NCBI RefSeq assembly: GCF_900115095.1
Contig: NZ_FOVH01000007.1
Span: forward strand, 1-64,000
DNA from: Actinomadura madurae
GTDB taxonomy: Bacteria; Actinomycetota; Actinomycetes; Streptosporangiales; Streptosporangiaceae
DNA: 64,000 nucleotides
Direction of reading: 5' to 3'
Position numbers and translations under genes: made by a program. Shown here piece by piece: positions 25,597-33,755 of the stretch. Below the pieces are notes generated by a model. That model saw nothing but the letters and a program-made list of their open reading frames with translations, made no database searches and had not been told where the DNA came from. Within the stretch, counting starts at the first letter, position 1. Each line of letters opens with the position of its first letter.

Positions 25597-26844
25597 GTGA
25601 CCAACAAACCTGCCCAGGTGCTCATCGTGGGCGCCGGGATCGGTGGGCTCACCCTCGCCCTGCAACTGCACGCGGCCGGCGTTCCGGCGCGCCTGCTGGA
25701 GACCGCCACGCGGCTGCGTCCGCTCGGCGTGGGGATCAACATCCTCCCGCATGCCTCCCGGGAGCTCCACCGGCTCGGACTGGCCGACGACCTGGCGCGG
25801 ACGGCCGTCCGGCCGCGGGAATCGGTGTTCTACAACCGCTTCGGCCAGTTCATCTACGCCGAACCCCTGGGCGCCGCGGCCGGCTACACCTGGCCCCAGT
25901 ACTCGATCCACCGCGGGGACCTGCAAATGATCCTCGTGGACGCGGTGCGGCAGCGGCTCGGTGAGGACGCGATCTCGCTCGACCACACCTTCCGCCGCTT
26001 CACCCAAGACCCGGACGGCGTCACCGCTGTGGTCGGGCACTCCGGGAGCGAGTTGGAGATACGAGCGGACGTACTGGTCGGCTGCGACGGTGTCCACTCG
26101 GCCGTCCGCCGCCAACTCCACCCCGGCGAGGAAGGCCTGCTGTACTCGGGCTACACCATGTGGCGCGGCGCGACCCGCTACACGCCCATCCTCACCGGCG
26201 CCAGCATGATCCGCGCCGGCTGGCTGGCCACCGGCAAGATGGTCGTCTACCCGATCCGGGACGACATCGACGGCCAGGGACGCCAGCTGATCAACTGGGT
26301 GGCGGAGCTGAAGACCCCGCAGCGCGGCGACCGGGACTGGAACCGCGACGGCCGCATCGAGGACGTCATCGCCCCCTTCGCCGAGTGGCGATTCGACTGG
26401 CTGGACGTCCCCGAACTCATCCGCTCCGCGGAACAGATCCTCGAATACCCGATGGTGGACCAGGACCCCCTGGACCGTTGGAGCTTCGGGCGCGTGACCC
26501 TGCTCGGCGACGCCGCTCACCCCATGGTCCCCCGCGGCTCCAACGGCGGCGGGCAAGCCATCCTGGACACCCGGGCGCTGACCGACGCGCTGAGCGACCA
26601 CGCCGATCCCGTTTCCGCGCTACGAGAGTACGAGCAGCGACGACGCACGGCCACCGCACAGGTCGTCCGCCTCAACCGCACCAATCCCCCCGACGCCATC
26701 CTGCGCGAGGTCTACGAACGCACCGGCGACCAGCCGTTCGCCCGCATCGAAGACGTGATCAGCATCGAGGAACTCGAGGCGATGCTCCAGCACTACCGCC
26801 ACGCCGCCGGCTACTCCCACGAAGCCCTGAGCGCCACCCCCTGA
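25597..26844 (+). CDS. FAD-dependent aromatic hydroxylase, PhzS-like
   Basis: 415 residues, GTG start 25597 with a GAGGACGG site upstream. Group A flavin monooxygenase: GAGIGGLTLAL at the N-terminus, VGCDGVHSAVR near 165 and LLGDAAHPMVPRGSNGGG near 305. The runs RPLGVGIN, PQYSIHRGDLQMIL and YPMVDQDPL closely follow PhzS (5-methylphenazine-1-carboxylate 1-monooxygenase). PhzS hydroxylates with loss of the carboxylate. Here the gentisate operon nearby makes a salicylate- or 3-hydroxybenzoate-type hydroxylation to gentisate attractive, but the PhzS resemblance leaves decarboxylative hydroxylation open. Confidence 0.9.
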   Translation: MTNKPAQVLIVGAGIGGLTLALQLHAAGVPARLLETATRLRPLGVGINILPHASRELHRLGLADDLARTAVRPRESVFYNRFGQFIYAEPLGAAAGYTWPQYSIHRGDLQMILVDAVRQRLGEDAISLDHTFRRFTQDPDGVTAVVGHSGSELEIRADVLVGCDGVHSAVRRQLHPGEEGLLYSGYTMWRGATRYTPILTGASMIRAGWLATGKMVVYPIRDDIDGQGRQLINWVAELKTPQRGDRDWNRDGRIEDVIAPFAEWRFDWLDVPELIRSAEQILEYPMVDQDPLDRWSFGRVTLLGDAAHPMVPRGSNGGGQAILDTRALTDALSDHADPVSALREYEQRRRTATAQVVRLNRTNPPDAILREVYERTGDQPFARIEDVISIEELEAMLQHYRHAAGYSHEALSATP

Positions 26845-26896
26845 ACACACCGCAGCCTGGCTGTCGTGACTACAGAGGTTGCGGACGCGGCGCCCC

Positions 26897-27510
26897 TTAC
26901 TCAAGGAACGCATCCGCAGGGTCAAGGACCACTGGCCGCCGCAGGTGGCCATACGGTCGTACCACCCACCCACGCCGGGTGTAGACCCCCAGGAAGACCA
27001 AGTCGGTGACCGCCGCCGGCGCGAGCACGCGGGCCTGCTTGATGTGGCACAGGCGGTCGGGCAGCGAATCGACGGGCAGGGCCCCTGGGGCAGACGGTCG
27101 GTGATACCCGGGTCGCGATCAGCCCGGTCCCGGCGACGCCCCAGAGAGTGATGTGCCAGTCGGCGCGTCCGATCAGAGTGCCGGGCAGCAGGCCCAGGGC
27201 GGTCGCGGCGACAACGCGGGCCGCCATCACGACGGCGTGGCCGGTCGCCAGCACGGTGACGGCGCTGCCGATGATGAGGACAGTCAACGCGGTCAGCAGC
27301 GCCGAGCGCCGATCGAGACCGCTGGTAAGGGCGCCCATGATCGGCGCTGACAGCGCCGGCACCAGGGCGAAGACCGTGACGAGCCGCCCGGCGGCCGGGG
27401 GTGGAGACGTTCAGGTCAGCGGCGATGGCGGGCAGCAGGCCAGCGATGACATAGCCGTCGGTGCCGACGGCGAACGTCGCCAGAGCCAGCGGCAGGAGTC
27501 GTCTGAGCAT
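26897..27510 (-). pseudogene. Decayed MFS (DHA1-type) transporter
   Basis: Starts well (MLRRLLPLALATFAVG at 27510) with TM1, then a C-run near 27390-27402 carries a one-base frameshift. The second frame continues with VPALSAPIMGAL and TM segments to ITLWGVAGTGLIATR near 27110. A third frame holds a TM7-like RVLAPAAVTDLVFLGVYT before a stop at 26897. The C-terminal half is missing. Total about 610 bp against about 1200 for the family. Confidence 0.75.
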
Positions 27511-27797
27511 GAGGGTATGCGGGCCTCCCGGTGAGCTGCGGGTTCCGTGGCGCAAAGGTGGAAGGCGATGCGATGCGCAAGGTGTCTCAGCCGCTCCGAG
27601 GCTGGCAGTCAGGCCTCTCGGACGCACACAGCTTGAGCCCGCGCGTCAGCCAGTAATCGCGGCCCAGGTCAGGTGGGCTTTGCGCGAACAGCCGCTCATG
27701 GGGCGATTAGCCGAGTTCGCCCGGTCCGGACGGCGGTTTCGACTAGTCAGGGCGGGACTCCAGTGTTCGGCACCGGAGACCCGCCCTGAAGCTGCCA
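27511..27797. other. Non-coding gap
   Basis: About 290 bp between the MFS pseudogene start and the stop of the intact importer. No domain, ribosome site or strong hairpin seen. Confidence 0.4.
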
Positions 27798-29171
27798 CTA
27801 CACGTCAGCCGGAGACTTGCTCACCTTGGGTGCGGGCTCCGGAGAGGACACGGTGAGCGTCCGCAGATCGGTGCCCCGAGACTCCCGGCCCGAGCCCACG
27901 ATCACTGCCGCCGACAGCGCGACCACGATCACGAAGCCCGCCACCAGCTCGATGTTGCGCCCGCCCCCGGCCGCGGCCAGCAGGCCACCCGCGATCAATG
28001 GCACGAACCCCGCGGCCACGCCGGACGCCTGGTACGACACCGACACGCCGGTGTAGCGGGACTCGGTACGGAACATCTCGCTCAGCAGCGCCGCCAGCGC
28101 CGAGGACATCGCGACGGAGATCAGGGTGAAGACCGCGACCAGAGCGAGGAACAGCAGCGCGGTGGAACCCGAGTTGATCATCCAGAAGAGCGGGAAGGCC
28201 AGAACCGCGAAACCTACGGCACCGCCCAAGTACACCGGCCTGCGTCCGACGCGGTCGGAGAGCTTTCCGTAGACCGGGGTCATGATGATCGCTCCGGCCC
28301 AGCCCACGCCAAGCGCCCAGAGCACCGTGGACCGGCTGTACCCGATCCCGACCGCGTAGGAGACCGCGAAACTACCGAACAGCGACGACACCATGATCGG
28401 TGGAATGCCGGCGACCACGCCCCGCAGCAGAGTGAGCGGCCGGCGGGCGATGTCACGGAAGGGACGCAGCCGGCTGCGCTGCTCGGCGACCAACTGCTCG
28501 AACAGCGGGCTTTCGGCCACCCGCATGCGCACATAGAGCCCGAGGCCGAGCAGGGCGAAGCTGATCAGGAACGGGATCCGCCAGCCCCACGAGAACAGAT
28601 GCCGGCTGGGCAGCAGCGCCACCAGCGCCATGGCGATCGTGGACAGCAGTCCACCGGCGGGCAGTCCGGCCTGCCCCAGTGCGGTGATCCAGCCGCGCCG
28701 CTCGGGCGGAGCGTGCTCGGCGGCCAGCAGGGCGGCGCCGCCCCATTCACCGCCCACCGCGAACCCCTGCACCAGGCGCAGGAGGACCAGCAGCAACGGC
28801 GCCGCGACCCCGATCTGCTCGTAGGTGGGCAGCAGGCCGATCAGACCGCTCGCCGCCCCCATCATGATCATGGTCGTGAGGAGCACCGATTTCCGGCCCA
28901 GCCGGTCCCCGAAGTACCCGAGCACGACCCCGCCGAGCGGCCGGGCGACGTACCCGGTCGCCAGGACCGCGAAGGAGACGATGATGGCGACCGAATGGTC
29001 CAGATTGCTGAAGAACAATCGGTCGAAGATGAGGGCCGCCGCTGACGCGAACAAGATGAAATCGTAAAACTCGATGGTGTTGCCGAGAAACGACGACAAA
29101 ACCACCTTACGAATCTCATCGGGAGAGGAAGGCTGTCCGCCTGACGTGGGATGATCGGCGTTTGCGGGCAT
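27798..29171 (-). CDS. MHS-family MFS transporter (aromatic acid or metabolite:H+ symporter)
   Basis: 457 residues, twelve hydrophobic segments. Signature runs: SSFLGNTIEFYDF at TM1, GYFGDRLGRKSVL in the TM2-3 loop, RLVQGFAVGGEWGGA at TM4, YGKLSDRVGRRP in the second half. This is the ProP/ShiA/PcaK-like metabolite:H+ symporter type. A perfect copy of the GATTCC-N7-GGAATC repeat lies about 130 bp upstream, tying it to the P450 island, so import of the aromatic substrate is the best guess. Confidence 0.9.
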   Translation of the reverse strand: MPANADHPTSGGQPSSPDEIRKVVLSSFLGNTIEFYDFILFASAAALIFDRLFFSNLDHSVAIIVSFAVLATGYVARPLGGVVLGYFGDRLGRKSVLLTTMIMMGAASGLIGLLPTYEQIGVAAPLLLVLLRLVQGFAVGGEWGGAALLAAEHAPPERRGWITALGQAGLPAGGLLSTIAMALVALLPSRHLFSWGWRIPFLISFALLGLGLYVRMRVAESPLFEQLVAEQRSRLRPFRDIARRPLTLLRGVVAGIPPIMVSSLFGSFAVSYAVGIGYSRSTVLWALGVGWAGAIIMTPVYGKLSDRVGRRPVYLGGAVGFAVLAFPLFWMINSGSTALLFLALVAVFTLISVAMSSALAALLSEMFRTESRYTGVSVSYQASGVAAGFVPLIAGGLLAAAGGGRNIELVAGFVIVVALSAAVIVGSGRESRGTDLRTLTVSSPEPAPKVSKSPADV

Positions 29172-29298
29172 AAAATCGCCTCGCTTCCTTCGGGCAGAGT
29201 TGGGCGCGCCGACCTGACCCAGTCCGCGCCACCCAGCCGGGGTCTTGGGTCAGCCCAATGTAAATTCCCCCGGCTATGTCGCCCCCTGTTCACGCTCC

Positions 29299-29319
29299 TG
29301 ATTCCACATGCCGGAATCA
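29299..29319. promoter_or_regulatory. IclR-type operator, site C
   Basis: Perfect inverted repeat TGATTCC-ACATGCC-GGAATCA upstream of the MHS transporter. Arms and spacer length match sites A and B. The surrounding 29172-29560 region has no gene. Confidence 0.7.
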
Positions 29320-29564
29320 CTCCCCCAACCCCTGAGTGGCAGGCGCACGCAGATCTGATCGCACATCCGGCCGACCAGATCACCGAGAAGGACGGCAGGC
29401 GCCCTCGGCGATCGGCGCCAGCGGTCTTGAAGGCGTCTGCTACCGCTTGCCGGAGGCGATAGCACGTCGTCCCGGGCGGTGAAACTGGAGCGGCAGACCT
29501 GGGTCTCGGTGCCACCGATCCGCAAACGGACCCCTAGGCGTCGGCATAGACGAACGAGTCCTAC

Positions 29565-29830
29565 AGGATGTGAAAGCTCAGGCCAGGACGCCAGGGATGG
29601 CGCCGCTGGCGGCGAAGAGGACCAGACCTCGCGGATCGCTGCGGAGATAGCGGAGCGGTCGAAACCCGATCGTCAATTGCCAGCCGATACCTGGAGCTGG
29701 CGCCAGCGGTCTTGCTCCGGTTGCCACCGCGTCGCCGATGCAGGACCGATTCGCGTGCGTCCTCCCAGTTCGGTGCGAGTTCGATCAACTCCGCAAGTGG
29801 ACCTGAGAGGTGCCGGACAGGACGGTACGA
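29565..29830 (-). mobile_element. IS5-like transposase remnant (N-terminal part)
   Basis: The minus strand encodes LSGPLAELIELAPNWEDAR followed by RRRGGNRSKTAGAS and RLAIDDR, the start of an HTH-DDE transposase of IS5 type. The frame then shifts and continues as AISAAIREV before stopping. No catalytic DDE region, terminal repeats or target duplication found. Assignment rests on recall of family pattern. Confidence 0.5.
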
Positions 29831-30344
29831 GCCAAGGGCCCTGCCTGAACTTGCGGTTCGTCCCCCTGCTGCCTCCGTGATGTGCTGGTCCGATCGCCGG
29901 TTTCGGACTGCTCTTGATCGATGCCTTGCCAGGGGAAGGGAGCCAGGTCGGGTTCGACCCAGCCGGTGCGAGCTTGCGTGCTGGCCAGTGTCGTTGGGCG
30001 GTAGAAGCGGATGAGGAGGCGCTTGTCGAGCAGTGCGGGATGCCGGTCGATGAAGACGGCGAAGTCCGGGGTGGCGTGCTCGGCGACGTGGTGGGCCACC
30101 ATTCCACCCACGCCCGGCTGACGGTGGCGTTGTACTTCTGCGGTAGTCCGGCATAGCGGGCGGTGCGCTGGATGCCGTCGCTGACCAAGCCGATCGCAGC
30201 CGGCATGCCGGCCCTGCGGACCGCCAACCAGGTCAGTAGCAGGTGGGCGCGGTGACCGAAGCGCTCGGTGGCGGCGGCCACCTCGGCCATCAACTCGTCG
30301 AAGAGCAATGCGGGCTCGGGTGTTGCGGAGCTGGTCGGGGTCAT
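29785..30344 (-). pseudogene. Frameshifted small conserved-type protein
   Basis: Opens at ATG 30344 (MTPTSSATPEPALLFDELM) and reads to NATVSRAWVE near 30110. There a one-base loss moves the frame to MVAHHVAEHATPDFAVFID and on to VEPDLAPFPWQ. Together the pieces make one roughly 150-residue protein of unknown function. Its start overlaps the stop of the MarR remnant, so both came from one operon. Confidence 0.5.
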
Positions 30345-30555
30345 GCGGACACCTCCGCCAAGGCGCGCAGGACGGTATGGAAGCCCGCGATCGATTCCGG
30401 GGGCAGACCGCCCAGGGCCTGCTCCTCCAGTTCGGCCAGGGCCTGCCGGATGGTGCCTGCGGCCAGACGGCCGGAGGCGGTCAGATCGAGGTCGACCAGT
30501 CTCGCTGTGAGCCACCGGCTCGCCTGCGTACGGCGCTATGCCCCGCCTCACCCCG
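30341..30555 (-). pseudogene. MarR-family regulator remnant (C-terminal part)
   Basis: A frame ending at 30341 reads LVDLDLTASGRLAAGTIRQ and GFHTVLRALAEVSA, the C-terminal dimerisation part of a MarR regulator. The winged-helix DNA-binding region is not found upstream in frame. About 55-60 residues remain of about 150. Confidence 0.45.
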
Positions 30556-30960
30556 AGATGAAAGTGCACGTCGGTGGCGTCAGCAGTGGCCGGATTGCCG
30601 TGAGGGTCGGTGACTGCGGTCACGGTCAGGCCGGCGGCTGTGACCAGGGTCTGGAACGCGGCACGCGTATACCAGTGCAGCTTCCACGGACGTTCGTCGA
30701 CGACGTCGTCCCCGCCGACGGCGTTCATAGCGCAGCAATGTCGTCTGCGTCCGCGCCGCCTCGTCCCGTTCCTCACCCACGACGGCCACCCGAAGCTCGG
30801 CGCCGTCAGGTGCGGTCGCCGCGCGTACCTGACCGATCTGCTCGGTCGGCGTCGGAGAGGGGATGAACAGGGGCACCAGGGCGGCACCGTCCTTGGCCAG
30901 GGTGAAGGTCGGTCTCGGGCGCGTGGGCGTGCCAGGCCATGTTGCACAGTGCCAGTCGAA
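30535..30960 (-). pseudogene. Class I SAM methyltransferase remnant
   Basis: One frame gives FTLAKDGAALVPLFIPSPTP and ARTQTTLLRYE. After a shift near 30735 a second frame gives VVDERPWKLHWYTRAAFQTL and LTVTAVTDPHGNPA. These match the C-terminal half of a common actinobacterial methyltransferase. The SAM-binding N-terminal half is missing. Confidence 0.5.
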
Positions 30961-31018
30961 AGAAGAGACGTGCGTTGGACACACGCTGGCTCTGAGATCG
31001 GCCTCCCAACGGATCTTG

Positions 31019-31885
31019 TTAGGGGTGTGCGCGGATGACGGTGACCGGGCAGTGTGCGCGGAGCAGCATTGCCTGGCTGACCGAGCCCAGGAGGAGCCCG
31101 GTGAAGCCGCCGCGCCCTCGGGAACCGAGGACCAGCAGGTCGGCGTGTACCGAGGCCTCGGCCAAAATCTTTACTGCCCTGCCGTGGACGGCCTCCGGCA
31201 TCACGACGACATCGGGGTACTTGGCCCGCCATCCCGCGAGCGCCTCGCCGAGGACGCGCTCCTCCTCCACCGCGACGACGTCACGGTCGTAGACGAGTGG
31301 TCGCATGTCCCCCGGCCCGGTGGAGACCGGCGACGACCAAGCCAGCAGGGCACGCAGCCGCACCCCGCGCAGCGACGCCTCCTCGAAGGCGAAAGCGACC
31401 GCGTCGGACGAGCCCGGGGAACCGTCCACACCCACCACGACCTCCCGGTGCACGGAAGGCTTGGAGGCGCGGACGACCACGGCCGGGCAATGGGAGTGGG
31501 AGGCGACCTGCATCGCCACCGACCCCAGCACCAGCCCGGTGAGCCCGCCGGCCCCGCGCGAGCCGGTCACCACCATGCGGGCGTCCCGGGCCCGCTCGAT
31601 CAAGACCTTGGCGGGCTGTCCGCCGGTCTGCTCACCCGTCACCTTGAGTCCAGGTACACGCTCCCGAGCGCGGGACACGCCCAGCTCGACGATGTCGCGG
31701 CCACCGTCCAGCAACTGTTCCCGGACCCGTGCGGCGCCCGGGTCCGTCGGGACGTCGAACAGCCACGGCGTGACGACGTACACCACGTGCAGCGACGCGC
31801 CCCGGCGGGCGGCCTCGTCGGCGGCCCAGTCGATCGCGAGACGGCCGGGCTCCGAACCGTCGTAACCGACCACGATCTCGTTCAT
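31019..31885 (-). CDS. Universal stress protein, tandem UspA domains
   Basis: 288 residues. Two UspA domains: the first from VVGYDGSEPGRLAIDWA, ending in the ATP-binding GSRGAGGLTGLVLGSV; the second from VVGVDGSPGSSDAVAFA, ending in GSRGRGGFTGLLLGSVSQ. Both G-2x-G-9x-G(S/T) nucleotide motifs are intact. Start overlaps the flavodoxin stop by four bases. Cytosolic; tandem-domain Usps in actinomycetes are often induced by hypoxia or nitric oxide through DosR, but no DosR box was sought in detail. Confidence 0.92.
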   Translation of the reverse strand: MNEIVVGYDGSEPGRLAIDWAADEAARRGASLHVVYVVTPWLFDVPTDPGAARVREQLLDGGRDIVELGVSRARERVPGLKVTGEQTGGQPAKVLIERARDARMVVTGSRGAGGLTGLVLGSVAMQVASHSHCPAVVVRASKPSVHREVVVGVDGSPGSSDAVAFAFEEASLRGVRLRALLAWSSPVSTGPGDMRPLVYDRDVVAVEEERVLGEALAGWRAKYPDVVVMPEAVHGRAVKILAEASVHADLLVLGSRGRGGFTGLLLGSVSQAMLLRAHCPVTVIRAHP

Positions 31886-32379
31886 ACGGCTGCTCCCCGC
31901 AGCTCGCGGGCTATGTCCGCAGCCCACGCATCGACGCGGTCGCGGTCCCGGTAGTCGCCGCTGGTCCGCTTAGCGATCTTCGAGGCCAGGAAGCCCGTGG
32001 CATCGGACGTCAGGCGTCCACCGAAGGTGGTGTGGCCGCGGGCGTCCAGCCGGCGGGCGAACTTGGCGACTCCAGGCGCGGGAGGGATTTCCCGTTCTTC
32101 GGCGGTATGGTCCAGCGGGCCGCTGCTGAACAGCCACACCGGCCGGTCCGCCAGCGCATCGGCGTGGTGCCGGACGAAGCGCCGCGCCTCGCGGTGCCAG
32201 CGCCCCGCGTACAGGGCGCCGCCGACGACGACGGCGTCGTACCCGTCCAGGCTCGTGATCTCCCCGGCCGCACGTACATCAGCCTCCACACCCGCTTGGC
32301 GCAGGGCACCGCCGATCCAGTTGGCGATCTCGGCGGTTCCTCCGCGTTCGGAGGCGTACGCCACCAGCACTCGCGTCAT
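31882..32379 (-). CDS. Flavodoxin-domain protein
   Basis: 165 residues. FMN phosphate loop VAYASERGGTAEIA at residues 6-19, VVVGGALYAGRW near 50, and FSSGPLDHTAEE near 85. Resembles HemG-like/menaquinone-dependent protoporphyrinogen oxidase flavodoxins. Encoded between two Usp genes with overlaps on both sides, so one stress operon; role is probably redox. Confidence 0.87.
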   Translation of the reverse strand: MTRVLVAYASERGGTAEIANWIGGALRQAGVEADVRAAGEITSLDGYDAVVVGGALYAGRWHREARRFVRHHADALADRPVWLFSSGPLDHTAEEREIPPAPGVAKFARRLDARGHTTFGGRLTSDATGFLASKIAKRTSGDYRDRDRVDAWAADIARELRGAAV

Positions 32380-33263
32380 GACGACTCCTTCACATCCGGG
32401 TCGTGTTCAGGGACGACCGCGACCGGGCGCGGTGCCTCGTGCAGCACGGCCCGGGTGACTGCTCCGAGCAGGGTTCGGGGGGACGATCCGATCCCGCGGT
32501 CGCCGACCACGAGGAGGATCGCGTCCCGGGCGTTGTCGGCGAGGACACGCTGGGCCCGTTCCACAACGAACCTCTGCTCCACGGCCACATCGGGAAAATG
32601 GGCCAGGGACGGTGCGACCGCGGCGGCAAAGCGTTCCTTCGCCTGCTTCTTGACCACCTGGGGGTCGGTGAACGGCAGCCGCTCAGGTCCGGGCAGCGCG
32701 GAAGGATCCCACCACGCGCACACCAGCATCACCGAGGCGTCCCGCAACCGCGCCTCCTTCAAGGCGAACCGCAGTGCCGCCACACTGGCCGGGGAACCAT
32801 CGACGCCCACGACGATCCGCCGCGGGCCTTCCGCGCGCCCAGCAGCGGGAATGACGACCACGGGACGGTCGGCATGCGCCGGGACATGCACGGCAGTGGA
32901 TCCGAGCGGGAGGCTGCCGAAGCCGCCGGCCCCCCGCGCGCCGATCACGACCAGCGAGGCGTCCACCGATGCTTCAAGAAGCGCTCCAGACGGACTGCCC
33001 TTGACCAACAGGGGCCGCACGTCCAGGCCGGGGACCGTCTCCCGCGCTATCCGGACACCTTCCTGCAGCGTCGCAGCACCCATGGTCCGGACGCTCTTCA
33101 GAGCGTCCTCATCCTCTGGGCGCGCCGGATAGTGCCAGCTCCAGGCGTGGCAGACCCTCAGAGGCACACCGCGCAGAGAGGCCTCGGCCGCCGCCCAGCA
33201 CAGCGCACGTTCAGCGGCCGGTGAAGCGTCGAACCCGACCAGGACATCTCGTACGACCATCAT
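32376..33263 (-). CDS. Universal stress protein, tandem UspA domains
   Basis: 295 residues from ATG 33263; GAGGAGGT lies just upstream, ruling against GTG 33269. First domain ends in GARGAGGFGSLPLGSTA with the ATP motif intact. The second starts IVVGVDGSPASVAAL and ends GDRGIGSSPRTLLGAVT, a looser G-x2-G loop. First gene of the Usp-flavodoxin-Usp operon. Confidence 0.92.
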   Translation of the reverse strand: MMVVRDVLVGFDASPAAERALCWAAAEASLRGVPLRVCHAWSWHYPARPEDEDALKSVRTMGAATLQEGVRIARETVPGLDVRPLLVKGSPSGALLEASVDASLVVIGARGAGGFGSLPLGSTAVHVPAHADRPVVVIPAAGRAEGPRRIVVGVDGSPASVAALRFALKEARLRDASVMLVCAWWDPSALPGPERLPFTDPQVVKKQAKERFAAAVAPSLAHFPDVAVEQRFVVERAQRVLADNARDAILLVVGDRGIGSSPRTLLGAVTRAVLHEAPRPVAVVPEHDPDVKESS

Positions 33264-33755
33264 CGTCACCTCCTCGCCTCCGAGCCTTGCCGCCAGGGAA
33301 CGTGTCTTTCAGAGGCGTGGGTCGCTGATGCGAAGGACTTTCGGCCCTTGGGTCCCGCCCACGAACGGGCATCTACCATCGCTGCTGTTAAGCGACTCGG
33401 GCAGATTGAGGAGCTGACTACCCACCACAAAGCCGAGATCGTGAAGTCTGAGGACGTCAACGGGGTTTGCCTCCCGGCGTGTGGCTTGCTGCTGATCGAG
33501 GCGCGGCAGGTGGTGGGCCTTGAGCAGGGCTTTCGCGGTGGCGTGTGTCGCGGGCATTGCACGATCTCTAGGAAGGTCGCGGCGGATCTGGGGGTGGCGC
33601 ACACACTGGGCGGAGACTGCGTGGCCGACATGGCCCCGTCTGCAATCCTCGCCGGAGTTGTTCGGGCCGGTGGTCTTGGAACCGACGGGTGGCACACATC
33701 GACACATGCCCCGTGTCCTTTTGCGCTCGTTCTCGTGGTGAGCAGGGCTCGGGCA
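33264..33755. other. Unassigned region
   Basis: About 490 bp with open frames on both strands (for example plus 33348-33791 and minus 33309-33707). None shows a recognisable domain or a good ribosome site, and the plus frame would overlap the 3' end of the next gene antisense. GC is lower than neighbours. Treated as non-coding or a relic. Confidence 0.4.
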
